64,000 nucleotides of DNA. It comes from Saururus chinensis. Its lineage: Eukaryota; Streptophyta; Magnoliopsida; Piperales; Saururaceae. Below are positions 35,912 to 46,890 of this stretch, in pieces. Every line of letters begins with the position of its first letter. Position 1 is the first letter of the stretch. Location of the stretch: positions 17,742,995 to 17,806,994 of the forward strand of contig CP141142.1 of the NCBI GenBank assembly GCA_035235625.1. The letters run 5' to 3'. A model generated the notes under the pieces. It saw only the letters and a list, made by a program, of their open reading frames with translations, was not told the DNA's origin and did not search any database. The translations under genes were made by a program, and so were the position numbers.

Positions 35912-38900
35912 TGTCACGATCCGGATTTTTAAAAGCCTTTCTAAAATTACATGAACAATAGTCACAAATTTTTTTTTTCTGAAATACAAAACAAACCATT
36001 CAATTAAATATCTAGGTCACAAATACGAATATCAAATCATATGATAATATTACATGTCTAAAAATTCACTAAGAATAGCTCATCCATCTAAGTACAAGTT
36101 CATCAATCAACTGAAAATAAATAACTAAGTTGACTCTCACACAAATGAAACACTTATGTACCAAAGTTACAGAAACGCAAAAACTTCTTCTTGTGCTCGC
36201 TAGTTTTGGTCTTACTTGTCCTCGCCTTGAGAATCTGCAACTAACCAAACCAAATAACCACAACAACAGCAATAGAATCTCTCTGCCTTCAAGAGAAGAG
36301 TTTCCATAACAACAAAAGATTTTATTAATGTTTTTCAGATAGGGCCAACATAACCCGATGTTAGTTGCCTATGTACTCATCAGACAACATCTCCAATGTT
36401 TCCAACAAGATCAGATCTAGACGTAGTTCTGCCTAAAAACTACATTATACGAATAAGCATAGCATCACCCATGCAATGCTTAAGTATTTTAAAGAAACCT
36501 ACATATTATGCAAGTCCTTTAATCGTTCTACTTGTCTAATTAACAAGTAATATCAAACAATGTTATTAATTATCTCTCGAACTATTGTTTGATAATTAAT
36601 ACTAACAAATTTGTATTCACTCAAATAGAACTCGCCCATTGAGAAATCTCCAAACATAGGACTCCAACATGCAGAACATCAAAATACAGTGACATATGAA
36701 AAGTAATATACAGAGCACTAAATATAACATAACACAGAAACATGGGTTGACCTTTAACCAATAAAAACCAACACAATTCACAAATTAATGGACACTATTA
36801 AGGAAACAATGCACTAATTGTTACCTAAAAATACCAACTCCTACTCAAAGGGGTAATTGTATGCTAATAAAAATTCTAGTATCTCTAGAGATCCATTGGG
36901 ATCAGCCATGGGCCTAGAGATGTAGGTATCAGCTCTACTCATGGACACACTGGTTGGAGGTAGATGAGGCTTCCATGATGCTCAAAAACCTGGTTTGCAC
37001 ATTTGTAGGGATCCATCGTCTCAAAGAAGTGGAGACCATGAAAGTCTAAAAGATTACTGCCATGGCTATTATCAGAAATCCAAGCATCTCTAGAGATCCA
37101 CTTGGATCAGCCATGGGCCTAGAGATGTAGGTACCAGCTCTGCTCATGGACACACTGGCCGGAGGTACATGAGCCTTCCATGATGCTCAAAAACCTAGTT
37201 TGCTCATTTGTAAGGATCCATCATCCCAAAAGAGCGGAGACCATGAAGGTCTGAAAGATTACCACCATGACTATTATCAAAAATCCCAGCATCTCTAGAG
37301 ATCCCCTCGGATTAGCCATGGGCCTAGAGATGTAGGTACCAGTTCTACTCATGGACACACTGGCCAGAGGTAGATGAGGCTTCCATGATGCTCAAAAACC
37401 TGGTTTGCGAATTTGCAGGATCCATCATCTCAAAGAAGCGGAGACCATGAAAGTTTGAAAGAATACCGCCATGGCTATTATCAGAAATCCAAGCATCTCT
37501 TGAGATCCACTTGGATCAGGCATGGGCCTAGAGATGTAAGTACCAGCTCTGCTCATGGACACACTGGCCGGAGATAGTGAGCCTTCCATGATGCTCAAAA
37601 ACATAGTTTGCTCATTTGCAAGGATCCATAGTCCCAAAAGAGCAGAGACCACGAAGGTCTGAATGATTACCACCATGGCTATTATCAGAAATCCCAGCAT
37701 CTATAGAGATCCACTTGGATCAGCCATGGGCCTAGAGATGTAGGTACCATCTCTACTCATTGACACACTAGCAGGAGGTAGATGAGGCTTCCATGATGCT
37801 CAAAAACCTAGTTTGTGCATTTGTAGGGATCCATCATCCCAAAGGTGTTGAGGCCACAAAGGCATTAATATTTGTCATGGCTATTACCGTGAGCTTAAAC
37901 TTTGACTCAGCATGTGATACAATGCATCCACATAAGGCAAAGTGATTAAAGACTATTCACAGCATATCATGCATGCAACAAACTTACACAATGAGCAAGT
38001 TAACATGCTGATTTTGGACTAAGACAAGCCTATCAACAAGACTATGAATCAAAATTGATGCTCAGATAAACTAATCAAATCCACACAACCATGAATTTGA
38101 TTGAGGTTGAAACAAACTAATCAAATCAACAAACTAACATAACAAATCAGGCTGAAGTAACTAGCAACATTCAGCATGATAACAGATCAAATCAAAATTG
38201 AAAGACTAATAATAATTAATATAAACAATAAAAACCACATAGGTCCAAGTAGGTCATAATATCAATAACCAAATTCAATAATGATGTTAGATTGTTCGAA
38301 CTCACGTGCCTAACCCTCCTTGGGTTAGCTGATCAAGTTTTTGTAAAATACTTCATAATGCAATAAGGGCATTAAAATAATTATCTAACACTGAATAAGG
38401 TCCTCTCTACTCTTGGGCAAGTCATTAACCTCTCAAAAGGCTTCTATATCACTTTGACCCGTTAATTTCATTCACACGAATGCGGCCAACCTACACATAA
38501 GGGTATTTTTGTCTTTCTATTTGGGGCCTTCCTAAATCTTGATGGGTCCAAAATTAATCCCAGGCATACATATTTATGTTATAAAGCCTAGGTAATTTTC
38601 ATGCCATTTAACGGGGTCGTAAACCCCTTGAATCGACCATGGTTCAATTAACCGTCTTACCTTAACACTAGGGGTAAAACAGTCACATATCTACTTACTG
38701 AGATTTTTAACTCACTTATGACCAGGTCCAAATTTAGGATACACATTGAAATATCATTGAGCTTTTTCTTAATTTCTAAATCAACTCATAAGCCCTTGAA
38801 CCGGAGCCCCAAACTCTGATTATTAATCATTATACTACGAGTCAACTCACAAGGGTAAATTGGTAATTTTAGAGACTCTGAGATTTTTCCCCAATCTATA

Positions 38901-40215
38901 ACTTAGTCAGAGTACTCAGCATATACATTACTAGTCATTCATAATTTTTTCCAAAATTTTATGGCAAAGCTATCTCATTGAACCGGACCAAATTCAGGGT
39001 TAGAGTGTAATATATTTTTTTTAAGGAGTTGGACCAAACCGGGTCATATTAGCCGACCAATCCTGGAAGCACAGACGACCCGCGGAGTCGTCTTCCCTAG
39101 GACCAGCTAGAGGCCTTTGGCCTCTGGCAATGCCACCCCTACCACAGTGGAGGGCTGGGCAGCACACAACCCCCGGACCATCGGAGCACGGCAAAACCCA
39201 CAAGGTCAATCCCGCTGCCATCCGGTGTCCGACCTATGGCCAAAAGCTGCCTTTTATTTTATTTTTTTAATGGAGCAGCGAGGCTGCTGCGGGCAGGGCA
39301 GCCACAGCCTGGGCCACAGAAGTCTGGTCTGCCACAGCCAGGGCCAGTGCGGCCAAGGGCAGCGGGACTCTTCTTTCTTTTTTTCTAGTAACTGTGCAGC
39401 GGCATCGGAAATAGCCGCTGATGGTTTTGCCCCCCTAGTCACTAATGCCTAGTGACCCGAGTTACTTGCCAGAAGAAGACCAGTCGTCAACTGGTAGGCC
39501 AACGGCCGAATTTCTCTCTTTTTTTATAGCAGATTCATTGTTCCTTATAATTACGGGAATAGTGTCTCTACATAAAGCAGTTTAAAAAAATTCCTAAACC
39601 ATTAAAAAACATCCAAAACCATTGCACAACCATTGCAAAGACCTTAATTACACAAGAGTTTGTAGATTTATTTGATTCAAAACTAAGACAACCAACCTAC
39701 CTTAATTGTCGGTTTGTTGTCGATCCACCACTGCCAAAAACTTGCCGAATCTTCTCCCTCTACAACCTTTTTGCCCCTTCCGCCCTCTCTCCTTCCTCCG
39801 TAAAAAATATCCTTCTTAATTGAGCCCTCAAAAGCCTTTTTATAAGCATGGGGATTAGGATTCCTAATCCCCGTAGAATTTAGGCAATCCTCTCCAATCA
39901 AGCCACCTAATTGGGACCTTAAAAATTAATTTTGAAATCATAAATAACCAGGCCCGCAAAACGACTTAAATGGGCCAAATATAATCTAAATCAGGTAAAC
40001 GGGCCTTATTAGATATACAATCTCCCTCATCCGAACTCCGATTTGTGCATTTTTAGTGGCGTTTTGAAGCTTTGTCTGTCTACTTTCTAACTACATAGGT
40101 TTCAGCTATTACTACTAACTTATGATTAAGTAATTCTCACAATAATGTCAAGGGGTCCAACACCCTAATCTCTACGTGGTTGACTTCAGGATTTAGAAAA
40201 ATCTCATATGTTACA
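35912..40215. mobile_element. Very long solo LTR, 4304 bp
   Basis: Starts TGTCACGATCCGG at 35912 and ends ATATGTTACA at 40215. A perfect 5-bp target duplication, TCTTG, lies at 35907-35911 and 40216-40220, and removing the insert restores the copia gag frame (IS-C-NK). No PBS, coding domain or second LTR copy is visible, so it is read as a solo LTR of unusual length. It carries five tandem copies of a 205-bp unit at 36.88-37.87 kb and a GC-rich block near 39.04-39.45 kb. Confidence 0.82.
36880..37870. repeat. Tandem repeat, ~205-bp unit, five copies
   Basis: The phrase GGATCAGCCATGGGCCTAGA recurs at about 36901, 37106, 37311, 37515 and 37719, a spacing of 204-205 bp. Whole units also share GACACACTGG, GCTTCCATGATGCTCAAAAA and ATTATCAGAAATCC. 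Alternate units look more alike (for example GAGCGGAGACC against GAAGCGGAGACC types), suggesting a 410-bp higher-order pair. Confidence 0.93.
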
Positions 40216-42596
40216 TCTTGCAACAAGACAAGATTTACCTAACTCGAAAAATGAAAATCCATTTTAGGTAAATATTCTCAAGATAACATATTTTCTTCAA
40301 TTGCTAAAATGGAGAACAAGGTAAAATCCTCCAAGAAGAATGATTACACAAAAAGTGACCTTCTTGAGTATATCCATTATACTTCAGACAATGTGCCTTC
40401 TACATGTTTCGAGAAAATCTCAAGACTAAATTTAAAACACAGAGATAAGCTAACCCAACAAAAGAATGAATTCTTTGTGTATAATCCTCCAATAGTCGAA
40501 CTAAGTTAAAGAAAGCATGAGAAAAATCACTTCCTCTCCATCTAGGCATGATATAAAAATACCTAAAAAGAGTGGCATAAAGTCATCCAATGTCGGCAGA
40601 TGGAGACCGAGAAATAGAGAAAAGGTTTTAGTTGTTCATACAAACCTTTTATCTGGAAATCCTTCCAAATGGTATTTGGATAGTGGTTATTCCAAACATA
40701 TGACAGGAGAAAAATCTTTCTTCTCTGATTTGAATAAGTTTGATGGTGGATCTGTTACTTTTAGAGATGGAAACACTGCTAAGATTGTTGGCAAAGGAAC
40801 TCTGGAAGTTCTAAATCTTTCTCATCTCAAGGATGTATTGTGTGTTGAAGGATTAAAACATAACCTTCTTAATATCTCTCAAATATGTGATTAAAACCAC
40901 TTTGTAAACTTCTACAGTCGCAGTTGCGAGATCATCAACAAGTAAGGTAAAATTACTATGAAAGGTCTTCGGACTACTGACAACTGTTATGTGGTTGAAA
41001 GAATATCTCAATTAGATTATTCATCATGTTACATAGCTCAGGTGAATGAAGCAATATTGTGGCATCAACGGTTGGGTCATGTAAATTAAAGAGACCTATC
41101 ACGCCTAAGCAAAAGAGGACATTTGAGAGGTTTACCAGTTATTAGTCGAAAAGCAAAAGTTGCTTGTGGTGATTGTCAAATGGGAAAACAAATTAAAGCA
41201 ACTCACAAAAAGGTAAACTCTATCAATACCTCTAGACCTCTTGAATTGCTCCATATGGATCTAGTTGGACCAATGAGAACCGAGAGCATTGGAGGAAAGA
41301 AGTATTTTCTTGTAATAGTGGATGATTTTTCTAGATTTACTTGGGTAGCCTTCTTGAAAGAAAAATCAGATACTTTTCTTGAATTTAAGGTAATAGCAAA
41401 ACAAATTCAAAATGAGAATGATACATCCATTGTCAAAATTAGGAGTGATCATGGTGGGGAATTTGAAAATGCTTCTTTTGATAAATTTTTGTGATAAATA
41501 TGGAATTCATCATGAATTCTCTGCACCAAAAACTCCTCAGCAAAATAGTATTGCAGAAAGGAAGAGTCGTGTTCTACAAGATATGGCCACTGTATTCATA
41601 ACTAGTAAAAGCCTTCAAATGAATCTTTGGGCTGAAGCAATCAACACCGCCTGCTACATTATCAATCGAGTTTATCTTCATGCAGGTAAGGATCAAACAA
41701 CTTATGAGTTGTGGCATGGTAAAAAGCCTAGTGTTAAATATTTTGAAGTGTTTGGTAGCAAATGTTATATTTTAAAAGACAAAAAATATAGGCAAACTCG
41801 ACTCAAAAAGTAATGAAGGCATTTTTCTCGGATATCCTGCAAATGGTCAAGCCTATCAAGTCTTGAACTTGAGAACAAACACTATTCAAGAATCCATAAA
41901 TGTGGTTATCCATGATGAGGAAATAAACTCTGGTCCTCAAGCTAGCTAGGATGATGATAATAATACTCATGAAGTTGACTCCAACAATACGATTCCTCCA
42001 CCTCAATATGATAATGACTTGAAACCAATCAAAGATCATCCTCTTGCTCAAATTATTGGAAATCCTCATGCACCAATATTGACTAGACGACAAGCTGAAA
42101 TTACTCATTTATGTTTTACCTCTAAATTAGAGCCCATGAATGTTGAAGAAGCCTTCACTGATGAGCATTGGATAAATGTCATGCAAGATGAACTTAATCA
42201 ATTTGTCAGAAATGATCTTTGGTACCTTGTACCATGAACTGCTGACAAAAATGTTATAGGAACCAAATGGATCTTCAAGAATAAGACTAATGAGAATAGA
42301 GTTGTTGTCAGAAACAAGGCCAGATTAGTTGCACAAGGATACACTCAAATTGAAGGTATTGATTTTAATGAGACCTTCGCTCTTGTGGCTAGACTTGAGT
42401 CCATTCGAATCTTGATGGCCATGGCTAGTCATTTGAAATTTAAACTATATCAAATGATGTCAAGAGTGCTTTTCTAAATGGAATTCTTAATGAAGAAGTA
42501 TATGTTGAACAACCAAAGGGCTTTATTGATCCAAAGTATCCCCATCACGTATACAAATTAAAAAAGGCATTAATATGGTCTTAAACAAGCACCTCA
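40216..42596 (+). pseudogene. copia-1 pol: protease, integrase, N-terminal half of RT
   Basis: After the gag tail, protease lies at 40.5-40.9 kb with WYLDSGYSKHMTG (catalytic DSG kept) and GLKHNLLNISQICD. The GAG-pre-integrase/zinc part has ACGDCQMGKQ. The integrase core has LLHMDLVGPM, VIVDDFSRFTWV, IRSDHGGEFEN and, after a frameshift near 41.49 kb, PQQNSIAERK, so all three acidic residues can be found. RT starts near 42.02 kb ([33 protein letters not shown]) and breaks off at YGLKQAPHA at 42596, where the copied block begins. The catalytic RT motif and RNase H are lost. Several stops are present. Confidence 0.9.
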
Positions 42597-43172
42597 TGCT
42601 TCTACTAGAGTCCTGTGCCAAGTTGGCAGTAGCAGCACCCCCATAAGCCTTCACATGGTTCATTTTTTCTTGCTCAAGCCTTATCTTGGCAGTCAAAGCC
42701 TCTGTTGTAATCTTCTAGTCACTCATATTCAGATAGACCACCATACTCTCCCAAGATTTAGGAAGGTTGTTCAACATTATAGGCACTTGGACTCCCTCAA
42801 AGATGGGGTCCCTCGAGTGTCTCTAGGTCATTAACAATGATGGACATGACACTCAAGTGCTCATTCACATCATCTCCCTCCCTCATCCTAAAGTTTTGAT
42901 ACTTAGAGTACAACATCCTCTTATGAGCTTCAGTTTGCTCCCATACCTAACAAAAACTGCTTCAAGCATCTCTCTAGCAAACTTGTACTTCTCAAAGAGC
43001 CTTTCCATCTTTGGCTCCATGAAAGTCAGAATAATAGACCTACCCTTGTTATCATCCTCCCTTAGCTTTTCATAAGCTTTCTTCTGAGTTAGGATATGGT
43101 GTATCCCTCTTTTCCACACCAACTAGTTGTCAACGTTCAGCTTCTCAATCTTTCCTAATTCTAATGTGACCA
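42597..43172 (-). pseudogene. copia-2 type gag, 5' part (in block A)
   Basis: Starts at a Met near 43172 (MVTLELGKIEKLNVDN, then a stop where Trp or Tyr is expected) and continues with LVWKRGIHHILTQKKAYEKL and, after frameshifts, LNNLPKSWESMVVYLNMSD and RLEQEKMNHVKAYGG. It is the same sequence as in the parent element at 54.2-54.8 kb, cut at 42597. Confidence 0.85.
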
Positions 43173-44105
43173 TCTTGGAAGCTATTATGCAATTACAAAG
43201 GAAAAAGGCAGAGAATACAAAATTAATACTATTTATGGAAGGCTAACTGCTTCTAAATAAGGCAATTACTTAGAAAACTCTTAATCTAATAATAAGAATA
43301 AAGAATAATTGAGTATATTATGCTGAGTTACTTGATTTAAATACACCTTAATTAGGGTTTGGGTTACTTTCTAAAAATAACCCTAACTACCCTTTACCTC
43401 CATAAGGAAGTTACTCTAATTAGGTTATCTAGGTATTTTATTATTATAGAATCCCTTAAACACCTAACTCAGCACTAAATATAGAAAATAAACAATTTAG
43501 AATCCAGAAAAATTTGTTACAAAATTACCAAAATAGCCCTAGGGCTGTTTTGGTCTTTTTACCCTTAAATACACACCAAAAAAATTTTACACAGCAAATT
43601 ATTAAAGATTATTCAAATAAGTGAACAACAATTCTGGATAGAAAATTATAAGCACGCAATCAGCATGTGTGAATTGACCAAAATACTCCTATAGCTAAAA
43701 CGGTTAATTGACACCCTTATAATACACAAAATTAATTTATTTTAATCAAAAATAAATGAATTAACTCTTGCTGACCAGCAAGAGGGTGTGTGCCCAGAAA
43801 GTGATCAGAGGATTAATTGTGCAAAAGAGTCAAGGCTAAACTGATTATTTTGCCCCTATATGCATACAAACATGCAATCTTCAATTAAACTCAAAATCAC
43901 ATCAATTCTAGCATGCAAATCAATCAAAACAATCCAAAATATATCTAATTTGAACATAAAATAAAAGCCCTATGATTGGATCTAGTAGATTAATCAATTT
44001 CACCAAATTCCCAATTCTAGCATGCAAAACCTAGAACGGGTAAATCAAAACAGATTTTTGATTGGATCAGTGACTAACGACCCCCCACCTAGGCTCCAAT
44101 ACCAT

Positions 44106-45095
44106 TGAAGAGTGTCCAAACCAGCAGAAGCATGGTGGGATGGGGGTGGCACACCAATCAAAAATAGCCTTTATGATAAAACTACAAGGAATCATGCATA
44201 AATTCAAATCAATTAGCAATAAACCTTCATCCAAACATAGATCATGCAATTAAGAATACAAAGAGGGATAATAGCAAACTGACCTAGGCATTCCAGCGCT
44301 TGCACGCCCTCGAAAAGATCAGCCCTTACTTCTCAACAAAAAAAAAAAAAAACAAGCCAAGAGGTTAGGGGTTACCTATATGTGCAGATCCCTCACAAAC
44401 CAATGCTTGGATCAAGGAAATATTAGCAAGAATAGCCCTTTGAATCAGCCTTCACGTCCAAGCCAAAGGAGGAGATTCTTCTCATTCTTTTAGCCCACCA
44501 AATAGGTCAAGGAGAGGGAAGCAAAGGGGCGGCCTGCAGCAAGGTTTCTCCCACACAACTGCAGGCTGAACGAAGGGGGAAGAAAGGGGGGTGACGATTG
44601 ATTGGGAGAGAGGAGGGAAGAAAGGAGGGGGGCAAACTGCTCTGGGCATACCCTCCTCTCCCATGCTTCCCCCTTTTATGCGGGCCTATAAGTGGGTTGT
44701 TCCGATTTGGGCTTTCCTACTTCATTCCTTTTGGTTCTACTTTAGGTTCATACACAATAGGAGTGGGCTCTGTCTCTCAAAGCCCGTGGTCGCCTAGACC
44801 CCCTGCACACAGCAAAGCCTGCAATAGTTTACCCGACCGCCCGCTAACCATAGGTCCCACCCTCGACACATAATTCACACATCTAGGCCTTACAATGTAT
44901 TAATACACGACCTAGTCAAATGCGTAGTGTACGTGTATGACGTCGGCGAGTCCTAATCGAATTAGTGTAATGAAGGTACATGTGGGGTTGGCACGACCGC
45001 CCCCACCACCCTTGGACCCCGTGGCTCGTACCGGTTCACTCAGACCGCGACAATGTTGGACCAAACTAGGCCCGAGTCCATAACATGATCCAACA
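44106..45095 (-). repeat. copia-2 family 5' LTR (in block A), 990 bp
   Basis: On the plus strand it runs from TGAAGAGTGTCC to GATCCAACA. The PBS (minus-strand TGGTATTGGAGCC) adjoins at 44092-44104. The bases after the LTR, ATTGA, agree with the target duplication ATTAA of the solo LTR at 49339. Confidence 0.88.
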
Positions 45096-45659
45096 ATTGA
45101 TAATTTCATTTTGTTAAATTTAAGTAGTGGGTACTTAAAAAGAGTATCATCAACTTATTTTTCCATCTCTTATATGTGGGTTCCACCATTCAATAAAAGC
45201 CACAATGTATATAAATCATACTAACATAATTAGACATTTACAAAAAAGGGTATAATTAGGCATCCGTTGTATGTCCATCAGTCAAAAGCTTTGGAGAAGG
45301 TTAGATGGAGGGAGAATAAATGGTATGAGGACAAAAATGTTAAAGAAAGGCAAAAAGAATTCCTCCAATAATGACATGAACTTTGATAAAAACCTTCGCT
45401 AGTAAGAGATTGAGTTATACATTGTCCAATATGAGACTAGCAAAATAATCATATAGAAATAGCAATTGAAGCCGAGAAAAGTCCTCCCCAACCCAAAAAC
45501 AGTGACTTGGGTCCAGCACAACGTGGTGGCCCAAGGCATTAGCGACCTTGATCCCAATAGCCTCTTGAAGCAATGGAGTCACTTACTAATTCTTTCTGCC
45601 CCTAGTACCATATAGAAAATTACTAATTCTCTAGGGTCACTTATAAACCTTTGAACCCA

Positions 45660-45845
45660 CATATAGGTAGTCTTACCCACTCCTGGGTAGGCTCACCCAC
45701 CCATGGGTAGACTTACCCACCAATGGGTAGCCATACTCATTAGTAGACTTACCCACGCATGGGTAGACTCACCCACACATGGGTAGACTCACCTACTCTT
45801 GGGTAGGCTTACCCACACATGGGTAGACTCACCCACCAATGGGTA
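45660..45845. repeat. Array of palindromic CCCACNCATGGGTAG units upstream of the LTR TATA box
   Basis: About nine units such as TTACCCACACATGGGTAGAC follow each other at about 21-bp spacing. Each is a near-perfect inverted repeat (TACCCA...TGGGTA). The array ends 20-30 bp before the TATAAATA box, so it occupies the U3 position of promoter enhancers. Confidence 0.88.
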
Positions 45846-45867
45846 AGAAATATCATCTCTTGACCTC

Positions 45868-45875
45868 TATAAATA
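45868..45875 (+). promoter_or_regulatory. TATA box of the copia-1 LTR
   Basis: TATAAATA, placed just downstream of the palindromic array. Confidence 0.7.
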
Positions 45876-46890
45876 CCATGCCATAGGAAGAGGTGATCAT
45901 CAAAACCCTCTCAAGTTCCCTAGGCATTCTTGTAGCTTCCTCGCCATATTTTTGGAAGTCCTTGGGCCACTTGTCTTAAATTTCCTCTCTTATTCAAAGG
46001 AATATCAATAGAGTCTCTCTTGAGAGCCATGGAAGAAATTCAAGCTTGATGGTCTTTGGTTTCTTGTTCCTATAGAGTTGAATCTTTGGAAACCATTCTT
46101 TCTACCTGATTTCCTAAGCTTTTGAAATATTTCCTTCCAAAACCTTGAATTTATCATAAAGTACCCATTCTCCCCTTGGCAATGGCCATAAAAGATTCTC
46201 AATGAGGAATTGGAAGGTGCTTATGACTATTAGGCCAAGGTTTCTTCATTTTCAGAGCATTGAATTAGATCCAAGGTTAGATGTGGGACGGCCAAAGATT
46301 AAACACTCTTCAAGTGCACACATACTACTTGCAAGGGCAAGTTATTATAAGTGTTCTTAATATCTCTTCTTTCTAAAATTATAGTTGGTGGAGTAAACCT
46401 AGTGGTTGAAACACCTTGGTGAGAGGGACAGTTTGTGCATAGCCTGCAGAGTGTAGATTCAATTAAATGTATGTACGGGTTATCGGTGAACCAAGGAAAA
46501 CTAGGGTGTGTAAATGGTTGTGGAATAGCCAAAACCCTCACTTAGTAGATGTTGGAGGTACCTTGGATTAGGTGCTCTGAGAGTGGATGTACCTGTCTAA
46601 GCAAGTGTTTGATGGCGAACCACTATAAATCTCTTTTTGCATAATATCCTTATTTGTTTGATATTGTGATGACTTTACTTATCTAACTTTACATCGCTTG
46701 AATCCCTCTCTCACCTCTGGGCATTCTAAATATGAATATTTGTCTTTACTGAATGTACATATGATTGATTTCTTTTTGTATCTTGTCTTGATCATCATTG
46801 TCATATTGTGTGGAATTAAAATTACAAGTAACTTTTAAGTGGTTGTCCTATTCACCCCCTCTAGGACTCTCTCTTCTTAGTGTACTTTCA

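Larger units (their letters stand above)
42597..45580. repeat. Copied block A (2984 bp), near-identical to 54226-57209
   Basis: The two blocks match at a constant offset of 11629. By eye I count about five substitutions and two single-base length differences (a poly-A run of 15 against 14, and one extra G). The block holds, on the minus strand, the 5' part of a copia gag, leader, PBS and 5' LTR, and then the LTR's own genomic flank. It sits inside copia-1 without target duplications. At its left junction the bases TGCTT occur in the source and would also be expected in the copia RT. Confidence 0.95.
28702..46890 (+). mobile_element. Host Ty1/copia retrotransposon (copia-1), heavily interrupted
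   Basis: Pieces of one plus-strand copia element are spread over 18 kb: the last 15 bp of the 5' LTR (28702-28716), PBS, gag in two pieces, protease, integrase, the N-terminal half of RT, and a 3' LTR. The LTR ends agree (CTTAGCGTACTTTCA at the left, CTTAGTGTACTTTCA at 46876-46890). Three segments are foreign: a gypsy element at 29864-35342, a solo LTR at 35912-40215 and a copied block at 42597-45580. The catalytic half of RT and RNase H are missing. The long gag with a coiled coil and the phrase DKSGLAYD suggest the SIRE-like end of copia; that clade call is tentative. Confidence 0.85.
45581..46890 (+). repeat. copia-1 3' LTR (5' edge lost or unclear)
   Basis: The segment ends with CTATTCACCCCCTCTAGG and CTTAGTGTACTTTCA, a usual copia LTR tail that also matches the 15 bp left of the PBS at 28.7 kb. 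A TATAAATA box lies at 45868-45875, after an array of palindromic repeats. The left border coincides with the end of the copied block, so part of the LTR may be missing. Confidence 0.75.

Noticed and set aside
39117-39452. A 111-residue plus-strand frame
   Set aside because: Lies within the 4.3-kb solo LTR in a GC-rich block; no domain.
35912-40215. A complete LTR retrotransposon rather than a solo LTR
   Set aside because: No second LTR, PBS or pol motif could be seen, and the two ends pair as one LTR with a 5-bp duplication.
44591-44873. Frames of 60-90 residues repeated at 56226-56502
   Set aside because: They are inside copia-2 LTRs; their duplication reflects the copied block, not a conserved gene.
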